From Cronobacter malonaticus LMG 23826 (GTDB taxonomy: Bacteria > Pseudomonadota > Gammaproteobacteria > Enterobacterales > Enterobacteriaceae): a stretch of DNA of 64,000 nt. Position 1 is the first letter of the stretch. The number at the start of each line of letters is the position of its first letter. The stretch lies in contig NZ_CP013940.1 in NCBI RefSeq assembly GCF_001277215.2, forward strand, positions 558,001 to 622,000, read 5' to 3'. The notes below the pieces were generated by a model, which was given only the letters and a program-made list of their open reading frames with translations, did no database searches and had not been told where the DNA came from. Positions 50,832 through 60,960 of this stretch are shown here, piece after piece. Made by a program: the position numbers and the translations under genes.

Positions 50832-51015
50832 GGAATCTCCGAGATGCCGCCGCAGGCTGTAACCCTTGAACCCGCGGTTCAAGGTGAATGCGTCGTCACG
50901 GTTTTCAGGCTTCTCGGACGAACCGAGCATGCTCACCAACCGTGGAGCGTCACATTCTGTTTTTTTGAAATATCGGCTCAGGGGACTGGCCCGCTTGCGA
51001 ACATCTCAGAGAAAT
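50832..51015 (-). ncRNA. ssrS: 6S RNA
   Basis: On the minus strand the sequence begins ATTTCTCTGAGATGTTCGC and ends GGCATCTCGGAGATTCC, matching both ends of E. coli 6S RNA. The two ends pair into the terminal stem (CTCTGAGATG with CATCTCGGAG), and the middle holds the large open bubble that imitates a promoter. It binds sigma-70 RNA polymerase in stationary phase. It lies between zapA and fau on the same strand, the normal enterobacterial arrangement. Length is about 184 bases. Confidence 0.95.
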
Positions 51016-51057
51016 TTTTTGCTTCACGGTCACTCTACCATAGTAGACCCTGAAGCG

Positions 51058-51387
51058 TTATTCAAACTTAGGCTCCGCTCTTTCGCTTATGCGACCTTGC
51101 TCAAGTAATGCTTGCTCAATGGTCTGCTGGAGCATCCGGATACGCTGTTCCATGTTGGCCGCGTAGTCACGGGTTTTCACTTTTTCCTGAGCCAGCTCAT
51201 AACAGATGTTTAATGCTGCGATGAAAACTAACTGCTCAGTATTGGTGACTCTAGTGCGAACTTTCAGATCTTGCAACCGTTGATTCAGCTCGTCCGCAGC
51301 CTGATTCAGTGCATCTCGCTGTTCAGGCGGACAATTCACCCGCAGTGAACGCCCAAAAATTTGGATATCGACTGGTTGTGCAGACAT
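51058..51387 (-). CDS. zapA: Cell-division protein ZapA
   Basis: A 109-residue FtsZ-bundling protein that stabilises the Z ring. The N-terminal globular part ([38 protein letters not shown]) is followed by a long C-terminal coiled coil (residues about 55-100). The open frame extends 46 codons upstream without conservation; the start at 51387 gives the E. coli length. It precedes ssrS and fau on the minus strand and diverges from ygfB. Confidence 0.96.
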   Translation of the reverse strand: MSAQPVDIQIFGRSLRVNCPPEQRDALNQAADELNQRLQDLKVRTRVTNTEQLVFIAALNICYELAQEKVKTRDYAANMEQRIRMLQQTIEQALLEQGRISERAEPKFE

Positions 51388-51548
51388 TCCACTTTCCTGC
51401 TGTTGACTCGCCAACCATTCGCGCCGGGGCTGCGAAGGGGCGACACTATAGCTACCCTGATATGAAGACACAAGCCCTTTTCTGGTATCACCAGGGCACG
51501 AAGTGGTAGCATAACACGAACTCATCCTCCCAACGACGACGAATGCGC

Positions 51549-52127
51549 ATGTCTATACAGAACGAAATGCCTGGTTACGACGAGGTCGGCCAGTTGCTTA
51601 ATCAGCAAGGCGTGGGCCTGACCCCCGCAGAAATGCACGGCCTTATCAGCGGAATCCTGTGCGGCGGCAATCATGACAGCAGCTGGCAACCGCTACTGCA
51701 CGACCTGACCAACGAGGGACTGGCGTTCGGCCAGCAGCTCGCTCAGGCGTTGCGTCAGCTACACGCCGCCACCAGCGATACGCTGGAGGATGACGGTTTT
51801 CTGTTTCAGCTCTGGCTGCCGGACGGCGACGATGTCTCGGTCTTTGATCGCGCCGACGCGCTGGCAGGCTGGGTAAACCATTTCCTGTTGGGCCTCGGCG
51901 TCACCCAGCCGAAGCTCGACAAAATCACCGGCGAAACCGGCGAAGCCATCGACGATCTGCGCAACATTGCCCAGCTCGGTTATGACGAAGGCGAAGATCA
52001 GGAAGAGCTGGAGATGTCGCTTGAGGAGATCATCGAGTATGTGCGCGTCGCGGCGCTGCTCTGCCACGACACCTTTACGCGCCAGTCACCGACCGCGCCG
52101 GAAGTGAAAAAGCCCACGCTTCACTAA
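51549..52127 (+). CDS. ygfB: YgfB, UPF0149 family protein
   Basis: A 192-residue helical, acidic protein of unknown molecular function in E. coli. In Pseudomonas a relative modulates the AlpA antiterminator. [18 protein letters not shown] and [18 protein letters not shown] are the conserved segments. Two codons upstream another ATG is in frame, but [13 protein letters not shown] is the usual start. It heads the ygfB-pepP-ubiH-ubiI gene series, 23 bases before pepP. Confidence 0.92.
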   Translation: MSIQNEMPGYDEVGQLLNQQGVGLTPAEMHGLISGILCGGNHDSSWQPLLHDLTNEGLAFGQQLAQALRQLHAATSDTLEDDGFLFQLWLPDGDDVSVFDRADALAGWVNHFLLGLGVTQPKLDKITGETGEAIDDLRNIAQLGYDEGEDQEELEMSLEEIIEYVRVAALLCHDTFTRQSPTAPEVKKPTLH

Positions 52128-52150
52128 CATTCGTTTACTCAGGAGGTGCA

Positions 52151-53467
52151 ATGACACAGCAAGAGTTTCTGCGACGCCGTCAGGCGTTGCTGGCGAAAAT
52201 GGCTCCGGCCAGCGCGGCGCTGATTTTCGCCGCGCCGGAAGCGACGCGCAGCGCCGACAGCGAATATCCGTACCGTCAGAACAGCGATTTCTGGTATTTC
52301 ACCGGCTTCAATGAACCCGAAGCGGTGCTGGTGCTGATTAAAAGCGATGAAACGCACAGCCACAGCGTGATTTTCAACCGCCTGCGCGATAAAACCGCGG
52401 AAATCTGGTTCGGCCGTCGTCTCGGCCAGGAGGCGGCCCCGGCGAAGCTTGGCGTCGACCGTGCGCTGGCGTTTAACGAAATCGACGAGCAGCTGTATCA
52501 ACTGCTGAACGGGCTGGATGTGGTCTATCACGCGCAGGGCGAATATGCCTACGCCGACACCATCGTGTTCACCGCGCTGGATAAACTGCGCCGCGGCGCT
52601 CGCCAGAACCTCTCCGCGCCCGCCACCCTCACCGACTGGCGGCCCTGGGTACACGAAATGCGCCTGTTTAAATCGCCGGAAGAGCTGGCTGTTATGCGCC
52701 GCGCTGGTGAAATCAGCGCGCTGGCCCACACCCGCGCGATGCAGAAGTGCCGTCCGGGCATGTATGAATACCAGCTCGAAGGCGAAATTCTGCATGAGTT
52801 CACCCGCCACGGCGCGCGCTTTCCGTCCTACAGCACCATTGTGGGCGGCGGCGAAAACGGCTGCATCCTGCACTACACCGAAAACGAAAGCCAGCTACGC
52901 GACGGCGATTTAGTGCTTATCGACGCGGGCTGTGAATACAAAGGCTACGCGGGCGATATCACCCGCACCTTCCCGGTGAATGGCAAATTCACACCCGCTC
53001 AGCGCGCGGTTTACGACATCGTGCTGGAGTCGCTTGAAACTGCGCTGCGTCTTTTCCGTCCGGGCACGTCGATTCAGGATGTGACCGGCGATGTGGTGCG
53101 CGTGATGGTGAAAGGGCTTATCGGGCTTGGCATTCTGAAAGGCGACGTGGAACAGCTGGTCGCCGAGAACGCGCACCGTCCGTACTTTATGCACGGGCTC
53201 AGCCACTGGCTGGGGCTGGATGTGCATGATGTCGGCTTCTATGGCCCGGATCGCTCGCGCATCCTGGCGCCAGGCATGGTTATCACCGTTGAGCCGGGGC
53301 TTTATATCGCGCCGGACGCCGACGTACCTGAAGAGTACCGCGGCATCGGTATCCGTATCGAAGACGATATCGTCATTACCGAAACCGGTAATGAGAACCT
53401 GACCGCCAGCGTGGTGAAATCGGCGGACGATATCGAAGCGCTGATGGCGGCGGCGCGTCGCTCATGA
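52151..53467 (+). CDS. pepP: Xaa-Pro aminopeptidase P
   Basis: A 438-residue dimanganese aminopeptidase that removes the N-terminal residue before proline. The pita-bread catalytic domain has LIDAGCEYKGYAGDITRTFPVNG with the two metal aspartates, HGLSHWLGLDVHDVG with the histidine and MVITVEPGLYI and IGIRIEDDIVIT with the glutamates. CAGGAGGTGCA is the ribosome-binding site. The stop overlaps the ubiH start (ATGA), which couples it to ubiquinone genes as in E. coli. Confidence 0.97.
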   Translation: MTQQEFLRRRQALLAKMAPASAALIFAAPEATRSADSEYPYRQNSDFWYFTGFNEPEAVLVLIKSDETHSHSVIFNRLRDKTAEIWFGRRLGQEAAPAKLGVDRALAFNEIDEQLYQLLNGLDVVYHAQGEYAYADTIVFTALDKLRRGARQNLSAPATLTDWRPWVHEMRLFKSPEELAVMRRAGEISALAHTRAMQKCRPGMYEYQLEGEILHEFTRHGARFPSYSTIVGGGENGCILHYTENESQLRDGDLVLIDAGCEYKGYAGDITRTFPVNGKFTPAQRAVYDIVLESLETALRLFRPGTSIQDVTGDVVRVMVKGLIGLGILKGDVEQLVAENAHRPYFMHGLSHWLGLDVHDVGFYGPDRSRILAPGMVITVEPGLYIAPDADVPEEYRGIGIRIEDDIVITETGNENLTASVVKSADDIEALMAAARRS

Positions 53468-54642
53468 GCGTGATCATCGCCGGCGGCGGCATGGCTGGCG
53501 CAACGCTTGCGCTGGCTCTCTCTCGTTTTACCCATGGCGCGTTGCCGGTGCATCTGGTGGAAGCCAGCGCGCCGGAATCCGCCGCGCATCCGGGATTTGA
53601 CGCCCGCGCCATCGCGCTTGCCGACGGCACCTGCCGCGAGCTGGCGCGCGTTGGCGTCTGGCAGGCGCTCGCGCCCTGTGCGACGCCTATCACCACCGTT
53701 CACGTTAGCGACCGCGGCCACGCCGGTTTTGTGACGCTGAACGCGCGCGATTACCAGACGCAGGCGCTGGGAAACGTGGTGGAGCTGCACGACGCCGGGC
53801 AGCGGCTTTTCAGCCTGCTGCGTAAAGCGCCGGGCGTTCATCTGCACTGCCCGGCGCGCGTCACGGCCATTACGCGTCGTGACGAGGCGGTCAGCGTACA
53901 GCTTGATAACGGCGAGACGCTGGAGGGGCAACTGCTGGTCGCGGCCGACGGTTCACGTTCGTCCATTGGCGCGCAGTGCGGCATCGAATGGCGTCAGCAG
54001 CCTTATCATCAGGCGGCAATCATCGCGAATGTCGCGACGGCGCTGCCGCATCAGGGTCGCGCGTTCGAGCGTTTTACCGAACACGGCCCGCTGGCGCTGC
54101 TGCCGATGTCGGGCGGTCGTAGTTCACTCGTCTGGTGCCATCCTCTCGATAAACAGGCCGAGGTGCTTGGCTGGAGCGATGAGCGCTTCTGCCGCGAATT
54201 GCAGGCGGCCTTTGGCTGGCGTCTGGGACGCATTACGCACGCGGGTGCGCGCAGCGGTTATCCGCTCGCGTTAAGTCTCGCCTCGCGGGTGATTTCTCAC
54301 CGCACGGCGCTGGTTGGCAACGCCGCCCAGACGCTGCACCCGATCGCCGGACAGGGGTTCAACCTCGGGCTTCGTGATGTCATGACGCTCGCCGAGACGC
54401 TGGCGCAGGCTTTCGCGCGCGGCGAAGATATCGGCGCATATCCGGTGCTTGGCGCGTATCAACAGCGCCGCGAGCAGGATAAAGCCGCAACCATCGGCGT
54501 GACCGACGGACTGGTGCAGCTTTTCGCCAACCGCTGGTCGCCGCTGGTCGTTGGGCGCAACCTTGGCCTGATGGCAATGGATCTATTTACCCCGGCGCGT
54601 GACGCGCTGGCCAGACGCACCCTCGGTTGGGTGCCGCGCTAA
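53464..54642 (+). CDS. ubiH: 2-octaprenyl-6-methoxyphenol hydroxylase
   Basis: A 392-residue FAD monooxygenase of ubiquinone synthesis. The GxGxxG motif is IAGGGMAGATLALAL, and ALVGNAAQTLHPIAGQGFNLGLRDV is the second FAD motif of the UbiH/UbiI/UbiF family. The gene starts inside the pepP stop and is followed by its paralogue ubiI after 10 bases. Both act with a Ubi complex in the cytoplasm near the membrane. Confidence 0.96.
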   Translation: MSVIIAGGGMAGATLALALSRFTHGALPVHLVEASAPESAAHPGFDARAIALADGTCRELARVGVWQALAPCATPITTVHVSDRGHAGFVTLNARDYQTQALGNVVELHDAGQRLFSLLRKAPGVHLHCPARVTAITRRDEAVSVQLDNGETLEGQLLVAADGSRSSIGAQCGIEWRQQPYHQAAIIANVATALPHQGRAFERFTEHGPLALLPMSGGRSSLVWCHPLDKQAEVLGWSDERFCRELQAAFGWRLGRITHAGARSGYPLALSLASRVISHRTALVGNAAQTLHPIAGQGFNLGLRDVMTLAETLAQAFARGEDIGAYPVLGAYQQRREQDKAATIGVTDGLVQLFANRWSPLVVGRNLGLMAMDLFTPARDALARRTLGWVPR

Positions 54643-54652
54643 GGAGTCGAAT

Positions 54653-55855
54653 GTGCAAAGTGTAGATGTAGCGATTGTCGGCGGCGGCATGGTCGGGCTG
54701 GCAGTAGCCTGCGGGCTGGAAGGCAGCGGGCTGCGCGTCGCGGTGCTGGAACAGCGCGCGCCTGAACCGCTGGAGGCGAGCGCGCCGCCAGCGCTGCGGG
54801 TGTCGGCGATTAACGCCGCCAGCGAAGCGTTGCTAAAAAAGCTTGATGTCTGGGACGCCATTCTTCGTCAGCGCGCAGCCGCCTACCACGGCATGGAAGT
54901 CTGGGAGAAAGACAGTTTCGGGCGCATCGCGTTTGATGACGCATCGTTTGGCTTCAGCCATCTCGGGCACATTATTGAAAACCAGGCGATCCACTACGCG
55001 CTGTGGCAAAAAGCGCAGCAGTGTAAGTCGGTGACGCTGATAGCACCCGCGACGCTGCAACAGGTCGCGTGGGGTGAAAACGAAGCCTTTCTTACGCTTG
55101 AAGACGGCAACATGCTGACGGCGCGTCTGGTTATTGGCGCAGATGGCGCGAACTCCTGGCTGCGCACAAAAGCGGAAATTCCGCTGACGTCCTGGGATTA
55201 CCAGCATCATGCGCTGGTCGCCACGATCCGCACCGAAGAGGCGCATGGCGGCGTGGCGCGCCAGGTGTTCCACGGCGACGGTATTCTGGCGTTTCTGCCG
55301 CTAAGCGACCCACATCTGTGTTCCATCGTCTGGTCGCTTTCGCCTCAGGAAGCCGACCGGATGCAGCAGGCACCGGTGTCGGTGTTTAATCAGACGCTCT
55401 GCGTGGCGTTCGATATTCGTCTCGGCTTATGCGCGCTTGAGAGCGAGCGTCAGGTTTTTCCGCTCACCGGCCGCTATGCGCGCCAGTTCGCCGCGCACCG
55501 TCTGGCGCTGGTTGGCGACGCGGCGCACACCATTCATCCGCTGGCCGGGCAGGGCGTTAACCTCGGCTTTATGGATGCCGCCGAACTGATAAGCGAACTG
55601 CGCCGTCTGCAACAGCAGGGCAAAGATATCGGCCAGCACCTTTATCTGCGCCGCTACGAGCGCAGCCGTAAACATGCCGCCGCGATGATGCTGGCGGGCA
55701 TGCAGGGTTTCCGCGAGCTTTTCTCCGGCGCTAACCCGGCGAAAAAGCTGCTGCGCGATCTGGGCTTAACGCTTGCCGATAAACTGCCGGGCGTTAAACC
55801 GCAGCTGATTCGCCAGGCGATGGGGCTTAACGATCTGCCGGAGTGGTTGCGTTAA
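54653..55855 (+). CDS. ubiI: 2-octaprenylphenol hydroxylase
   Basis: A 400-residue FAD monooxygenase (formerly VisC) that introduces the C5 hydroxyl in aerobic ubiquinone synthesis. VDVAIVGGGMVGLAVACGL binds FAD and LALVGDAAHTIHPLAGQGVNLGF is the second motif. The start is GTG 54653 with AAGGAG at 54641-54646, giving the same start and length as E. coli; the longer open frame overlaps ubiH. The C-terminus ends LNDLPEWLR as in E. coli. Confidence 0.96.
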   Translation: MQSVDVAIVGGGMVGLAVACGLEGSGLRVAVLEQRAPEPLEASAPPALRVSAINAASEALLKKLDVWDAILRQRAAAYHGMEVWEKDSFGRIAFDDASFGFSHLGHIIENQAIHYALWQKAQQCKSVTLIAPATLQQVAWGENEAFLTLEDGNMLTARLVIGADGANSWLRTKAEIPLTSWDYQHHALVATIRTEEAHGGVARQVFHGDGILAFLPLSDPHLCSIVWSLSPQEADRMQQAPVSVFNQTLCVAFDIRLGLCALESERQVFPLTGRYARQFAAHRLALVGDAAHTIHPLAGQGVNLGFMDAAELISELRRLQQQGKDIGQHLYLRRYERSRKHAAAMMLAGMQGFRELFSGANPAKKLLRDLGLTLADKLPGVKPQLIRQAMGLNDLPEWLR

Positions 55856-55864
55856 CTGCGTCAC

Positions 55865-55895
55865 ACTTCTCTTTCCGGCATACGGAAAGAGAAGT
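55865..55895 (+). terminator. Hairpin after ubiI
   Basis: ACTTCTCTTTCCG and CGGAAAGAGAAGT form a perfect 13-bp stem around GCATA, 10 bases after the ubiI stop. There is no T-run, so it may act as an mRNA 3'-end hairpin or Rho-linked terminator. Confidence 0.55.
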
Positions 55896-56277
55896 CTCTC
55901 CCCGTTTGAAATATTCTAATTTAACCCGCTTTTTCGGATTAGTTTTTTTAATCTCTGGATTTTTCCCTTTCCATTATTTTCCCTTCAAAACAGCGTTTTC
56001 TGCCCGGTTATTTTGAAAAGGCGGCAAAGCGTTAGCGTTTTGGCCGTACCTGAAACCATTCAGGCAGTGTTTCATGCTGCGGCGTGAAAAAGGATTTTGC
56101 GCCATAAGCTAATCTGATGACACAGCCTGGCTTATGGTTTACGCCCTCGTTCGGTGATAAGTTCAGACGCAAGATAACGTTTGCGTCGCCGCCGGGATCG
56201 GCGTCGGCGCCGGGTTTCATTCAGCGTGTTGCGCCGTTCGAAACCCACACCAACCCGGCTGACAGGATGAGGAAAAG
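55896..56277 (+). promoter_or_regulatory. gcvT control region with CTAAT motifs
   Basis: About 380 gene-free bases, noticeably AT-rich in the first third. CTAAT occurs at 55916-55920 and 56109-56113 and as ATTAG at 55938-55942. This pentamer is part of GcvA binding sites in the E. coli gcv promoter, where Lrp, GcvA, GcvR and PurR act. I see no glycine riboswitch fold, in line with the enterobacterial use of GcvA instead. Confidence 0.6.
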
Positions 56278-57375
56278 ATGGCTCAACAAACCCCGTTGTA
56301 TGAACAGCACAACCTCTGCGGCGCGCGCATGGTGGATTTCCACGGCTGGATGATGCCGCTGCATTACGGCTCGCAGATTGATGAGCACCATGCGGTGCGT
56401 AACGACGCGGGGATGTTTGATGTCTCCCATATGACCATTGTCGACCTGCGCGGCGCACGTACCCGCGACTTCCTCCGCTACCTGCTGGCTAACGATGTGG
56501 CAAAGCTCACCCAGCCGGGCAAAGCGCTCTACACTGCCATGCTCAACGCCTCCGGCGGCGTGATTGACGACCTGATTGTCTACTTCATGACCGAAGACTA
56601 TTTCCGTCTGGTCGTGAACTCCGCCACCCGTGAAAAAGACCTCGCCTGGATTAACGAGCACGCCGAGCCGTATGGCGTTTCCGTCACGGTGCGCGACGAT
56701 CTCTCCCTTATCGCCGTCCAGGGGCCGAACGCGAAGGCGAAAGCCGCCACGCTGTTTACCGACGCGCAGCGTAAAGCCACAGAAGGCATGAAGCCGTTTT
56801 TCGGCGTGCAGGCGGATGATCTGTTTATCGCCACCACCGGCTATACCGGCGAGGCGGGCTATGAAATCGCGATGCCGAATGAAAAAGCGGCCGGCTTCTG
56901 GAGCCAGCTTGTGGAAGCGGGCGTTAAACCGTGCGGCCTTGGCGCGCGCGATACGCTGCGCCTTGAGGCAGGCATGAATCTTTATGGCCAGGAGATGGAC
57001 GAGGGCATTTCGCCGCTCGCCGCCAATATGGGCTGGACGATCGCCTGGCAGCCGGAAGACCGCGCGTTTATCGGTCGCGATGCACTGGAAGCCCAGCGTG
57101 AGAACGGCACTGAACAGCTGGTTGGTCTGGTCATGACGGAAAAAGGGGTGCTGCGCGGCGAGCTGCCGGTGCGTTTCACCGATGATCAGGGCAACGCCCG
57201 CGAAGGCATCATCACCAGCGGCACCTTCTCACCAACGCTTGGCTACAGCATCGCGCTGGCTCGCGTTCCTGCGGGTATCGGCGATACTGCCATTGTGCAG
57301 ATCCGCAACCGCGAAATGCCCGTGAAAGTCACTAAACCCGTTTTCGTGCGCGCCGGTAAGCCGGTCACGCAGTAA
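56278..57375 (+). CDS. gcvT: Glycine cleavage system T protein (aminomethyltransferase)
   Basis: A 365-residue enzyme that moves the methylene carbon from the H-protein aminomethyl arm to tetrahydrofolate and releases ammonia. [19 protein letters not shown] (here [12 protein letters not shown]) carries the catalytic aspartate, and [19 protein letters not shown] is the T-protein signature. GAGGAAAAG precedes the ATG. It heads gcvT-gcvH-gcvP; the L protein is the shared lipoamide dehydrogenase encoded elsewhere. Confidence 0.98.
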   Translation: MAQQTPLYEQHNLCGARMVDFHGWMMPLHYGSQIDEHHAVRNDAGMFDVSHMTIVDLRGARTRDFLRYLLANDVAKLTQPGKALYTAMLNASGGVIDDLIVYFMTEDYFRLVVNSATREKDLAWINEHAEPYGVSVTVRDDLSLIAVQGPNAKAKAATLFTDAQRKATEGMKPFFGVQADDLFIATTGYTGEAGYEIAMPNEKAAGFWSQLVEAGVKPCGLGARDTLRLEAGMNLYGQEMDEGISPLAANMGWTIAWQPEDRAFIGRDALEAQRENGTEQLVGLVMTEKGVLRGELPVRFTDDQGNAREGIITSGTFSPTLGYSIALARVPAGIGDTAIVQIRNREMPVKVTKPVFVRAGKPVTQ

Positions 57376-57398
57376 GTTTTGTTATCAGGAGAGAAGCA

Positions 57399-57788
57399 AT
57401 GAGCAATGTGCCAAACGAACTGAAATACAGCAAAGAACACGAATGGCTGCGTAAAGAAGCTGACGGCACTTACACCGTCGGGATCACCGAGCACGCGCAG
57501 GAACTGCTGGGCGACATGGTGTTTGTCGATCTGCCGGACGTCGGCACGACCGTTAACGCGGGCGATGACTGCGCCGTCGCGGAGTCCGTAAAAGCCGCCT
57601 CCGACATCTACGCGCCGGTCAGCGGCGAGATCGTGGCCGTCAACGACGCGCTGAGCGATTCACCGGAGCTGGTTAACAGCGAGCCTTACGGCCAGGGCTG
57701 GATCTTCAAAATCAAAGCCAGCGATGAGGCCGAAGTGGCTGCGCTGCTGGACGCCAGCGCGTATGAAGCGCTGTTAGAAGACGAGTAA
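57399..57788 (+). CDS. gcvH: Glycine cleavage system H protein
   Basis: A 129-residue lipoyl carrier protein that shuttles the aminomethyl group between P, T and L proteins. The lipoylated lysine is Lys65 in [26 protein letters not shown] is the ribosome-binding site, 23 bases after gcvT. The length is the same as in E. coli. Confidence 0.98.
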   Translation: MSNVPNELKYSKEHEWLRKEADGTYTVGITEHAQELLGDMVFVDLPDVGTTVNAGDDCAVAESVKAASDIYAPVSGEIVAVNDALSDSPELVNSEPYGQGWIFKIKASDEAEVAALLDASAYEALLEDE

Positions 57789-57801
57789 TTCACGGGACCT
57801 C

Positions 57802-57864
57802 GCCCCTGCGTAACGTCAGGGGCAGGCGCGGGCGCGCTTCGCCTGCGCCGCTCCCGCCGGGAGC
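57802..57864 (+). other. Three hairpins between gcvH and gcvP
   Basis: The 130-base gap holds GCCCCTG/CAGGGGC (57802-57823), GCAGGCG/CGCCTGC (57822-57846) and GCTCCC/GGGAGC (57850-57864). None is followed by a T-run. They probably mark mRNA processing or slow decay, and may set gcvP lower than gcvH, which is needed in excess. Confidence 0.55.
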
Positions 57865-57918
57865 ACGACTGACCATCGCATTTATTTGCCTCACTGCACG
57901 TTTCAGGAAATATCGCCC

Positions 57919-60792
57919 ATGACCCAGACCCTGAGCCACCTGGAAAATCGCGACGCTTTTATCGAGCGCCATATCGGACCGGGTGTTGACCAGCAGCAGG
58001 AGATGCTGCGCACCGTTGGCGCGGACTCGCTGGATGCGCTGATTTCGCAAATCGTTCCTGCGGATATCCAGCTTGCGACGCCGCCCGACGTCGGCGACGC
58101 CGCCACCGAATTCGCCGCGCTGGCGGAGCTGAAAGCCATCGCCGGGCGCAACAAACTCTTTAAAAACTATATCGGCATGGGCTACACCGCGGTGCACACG
58201 CCGCCGGTTATCCTGCGCAATATGCTGGAGAATCCGGGCTGGTACACGGCCTATACGCCGTATCAGCCGGAGGTGTCGCAGGGGCGTCTGGAAGCGCTTT
58301 TGAACTTCCAGCAGGTAACGCTGGATCTGACGGGGCTGGATATCGCCTCCGCCTCGCTGCTCGATGAAGCCACCGCAGCGGCGGAAGCTATGGCGATGGC
58401 CAAACGCGTCAGCAAACTGAAAAACGCCAACCGTTTCTTCGTGGCCGCGGATGTGCATCCGCAGACGCTGGATGTGGTTCGCACCCGCGCCGAAACGTTC
58501 GGCTTTGAGGTGATCGTCGATGACGCGCCAAAGGCGCTCGATCATCAGGATCTCTTCGGCGTGCTGTTGCAGCAGGTGGGCACCACTGGCGAAGTGCATG
58601 ACTACCGCGAACTGATTAGCGAGCTGAAATCCCGCAAAGTGATTGTGAGCGTGGCGGCCGATTTTATGGCGCTGGTGCTCCTGACTGCGCCTGGCAAACA
58701 GGGCGCGGATATTGTTTTCGGCTCCGCCCAGCGTTTTGGCGTCCCGATGGGCTACGGTGGCCCGCACGCCGCGTTCTTTGCCGCCAGCGATGAGTTTAAA
58801 CGTTCTATGCCGGGGCGCATTATCGGCGTATCGAAAGACGCCGCCGGGCGCACCGCGCTGCGTATGGCGATGCAGACCCGCGAGCAACACATTCGCCGCG
58901 AGAAAGCCAACTCCAACATCTGTACCTCTCAGGTGCTGCTGGCCAATATCGCGAGCCTCTACGCCGTATTCCACGGCCCGGCAGGGCTGAAGCGCATCGC
59001 CAGCCGTATTCACCGTTTCGCCGATATTCTGGCGTCGGGCCTGCAACAGAAAGGGCTGAAGCTGCGTCACGCGACCTGGTTCGACACCCTGTGCGTCGAG
59101 GTGGCGGATAAAGCCGCCGTACTGGCACGCGCGCAGGCCAGTGAAATCAACCTGCGCAGCGATATTCCGGGCGCAGTGGGCATTACGCTTGATGAAACCA
59201 CGACGCGTGCCGATGTGCAGGTGCTGCTGCGCGTGGTCACAGGCGAGGACGCGGCCTTTGATATCGACGCGCTGGATAAAGAGGTGGCGCATGACAGCCG
59301 CTCCATTCCGGCCGCGATGCTGCGCGATGACGCTATCCTGACGCATCCGGTCTTTAACCGCTATCACAGCGAAACCGAGATGATGCGCTATATGCACAGC
59401 CTCGAGCGTAAAGATCTGGCGCTGAATCAGGCGATGATCCCGCTTGGCTCCTGCACCATGAAACTTAACGCGGCGGCGGAAATGATCCCGATCACCTGGC
59501 CGGAATTCGCCGGGCTGCATCCGTTCTGTCCGGCGGATCAGGCGGAAGGGTATTTGCAAATGATCGGCCAGCTCTCCGACTGGCTGGTGAAACTCACCGG
59601 CTATGACGCGCTCTGCATGCAGCCGAACTCCGGCGCGCAGGGGGAATACGCGGGCCTGCTGGCGATTCGCCATTATCATGAGAGCCGCAACGAGGGCCAT
59701 CGCGATATCTGCCTTATCCCGAGCTCTGCGCACGGCACCAACCCGGCATCGGCACAGATGGCGGGGATGCAGGTGGTGGTGGTGGCCTGTGATAAACAGG
59801 GCAACATCGATCTCGCCGATCTGCGCGCCAAAGCCGAAACGGCGGGCGATAAACTCTCCTGCATTATGGTGACCTACCCGTCCACCCACGGCGTGTATGA
59901 AGAAACCATCCGCGAGGTGTGCGACATCGTGCATCAGTACGGCGGCCAGGTTTACCTGGACGGCGCCAACATGAACGCCCAGGTAGGCATCACTTCGCCG
60001 GGCTACATCGGCGCGGATGTGTCGCACCTTAACCTGCATAAAACGTTCTGCATTCCGCACGGCGGCGGCGGCCCGGGCATGGGCCCGATTGGCGTGAAAG
60101 CGCATCTGGCGCCGTTTGTGCCGGGCCACAGCGTGGTGCAGATTGAAGGCATGCTGACCTCGCAGGGCGCGGTTTCCGCGGCACCTTTCGGCAGCGCGTC
60201 GATTCTGCCGATAAGCTGGATGTATATCCGTATGATGGGATCGCAGGGGCTGAAAAAAGCGAGCCAGACGGCCATCCTCAACGCGAACTACATCGCAAGC
60301 CGCCTGAAAGACGCCTATCCAGTGCTCTACACCGGGCGCGATGGCCGCGTGGCGCACGAATGTATTCTGGATATTCGTCCGCTGAAAGAGGCTACCGGCA
60401 TTAGCGAGCTGGATATCGCCAAGCGTCTTATCGACTACGGTTTCCACGCGCCGACCATGTCTTTCCCGGTGGCGGGTACGCTGATGGTTGAACCGACCGA
60501 ATCGGAAAGCAAAACCGAGCTGGATCGCTTTATCGACGCGATGTTGGCTATTCGTGGCGAAATCGACCGCGTGGCGCAGGGCGAATGGCCACAGGACGAC
60601 AACCCGCTGGTGAACGCGCCGCACGTGCAGCGCGAACTGGCGCAGGAGTGGGAACACGCCTATAGCCGCGAGCTGGCGGCTTTCCCGGCAGGTTTTGAGA
60701 ATAAATACTGGCCGACCGTGAAGCGTCTCGATGACGTCTACGGCGACCGTAATCTGTTCTGCTCCTGCGTGCCGATGAGCGAGTATCAGTAA
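57919..60792 (+). CDS. gcvP: Glycine dehydrogenase (decarboxylating), P protein
   Basis: A 957-residue PLP enzyme that decarboxylates glycine and loads the remainder onto GcvH. The PLP lysine lies in [24 protein letters not shown]. The protein is the fused type, with an N-terminal half lacking the lysine and a catalytic C-terminal half. The frame opens 11 codons before ATG 57919, but [22 protein letters not shown] with AGGAAAT upstream is the conserved start. An apparent long open frame on the opposite strand is a codon-bias shadow. Confidence 0.98.
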   Translation: MTQTLSHLENRDAFIERHIGPGVDQQQEMLRTVGADSLDALISQIVPADIQLATPPDVGDAATEFAALAELKAIAGRNKLFKNYIGMGYTAVHTPPVILRNMLENPGWYTAYTPYQPEVSQGRLEALLNFQQVTLDLTGLDIASASLLDEATAAAEAMAMAKRVSKLKNANRFFVAADVHPQTLDVVRTRAETFGFEVIVDDAPKALDHQDLFGVLLQQVGTTGEVHDYRELISELKSRKVIVSVAADFMALVLLTAPGKQGADIVFGSAQRFGVPMGYGGPHAAFFAASDEFKRSMPGRIIGVSKDAAGRTALRMAMQTREQHIRREKANSNICTSQVLLANIASLYAVFHGPAGLKRIASRIHRFADILASGLQQKGLKLRHATWFDTLCVEVADKAAVLARAQASEINLRSDIPGAVGITLDETTTRADVQVLLRVVTGEDAAFDIDALDKEVAHDSRSIPAAMLRDDAILTHPVFNRYHSETEMMRYMHSLERKDLALNQAMIPLGSCTMKLNAAAEMIPITWPEFAGLHPFCPADQAEGYLQMIGQLSDWLVKLTGYDALCMQPNSGAQGEYAGLLAIRHYHESRNEGHRDICLIPSSAHGTNPASAQMAGMQVVVVACDKQGNIDLADLRAKAETAGDKLSCIMVTYPSTHGVYEETIREVCDIVHQYGGQVYLDGANMNAQVGITSPGYIGADVSHLNLHKTFCIPHGGGGPGMGPIGVKAHLAPFVPGHSVVQIEGMLTSQGAVSAAPFGSASILPISWMYIRMMGSQGLKKASQTAILNANYIASRLKDAYPVLYTGRDGRVAHECILDIRPLKEATGISELDIAKRLIDYGFHAPTMSFPVAGTLMVEPTESESKTELDRFIDAMLAIRGEIDRVAQGEWPQDDNPLVNAPHVQRELAQEWEHAYSRELAAFPAGFENKYWPTVKRLDDVYGDRNLFCSCVPMSEYQ

Positions 60793-60818
60793 CGTCAGGC
60801 TTTAAATACAGACCATAG

Positions 60819-60842
60819 AGGGCGCTTCGGCGCCCTTTTTTT
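60819..60842 (+). terminator. gcvTHP operon terminator
   Basis: AGGGCGC and GCGCCCT form a 7-bp stem capped by a stable TTCG tetraloop and followed by seven T residues. Confidence 0.93.
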
Positions 60843-60960
60843 ATTCTGTAGCGCCCGTTTTTATAGCCACACTACCTGATTGGTGGAGTGTTCCTCTGGC
60901 GCGCGGATGGGTAAGGTACCGCAAGCTTTCTGTATCCCACACGATAAAAAGGAGAGAAGT

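Noticed and set aside
55896..56277. Glycine riboswitch before gcvT
   Set aside because: No tandem aptamer-like conserved GGAGA/kink-turn elements were seen; enterobacteria control gcv through GcvA, GcvR and Lrp.
57790..60657. Open frame of 955 codons on the minus strand opposite gcvP
   Set aside because: It is an exact antisense shadow of gcvP caused by GC-rich codon use; its product is Arg/His-rich and resembles no family.
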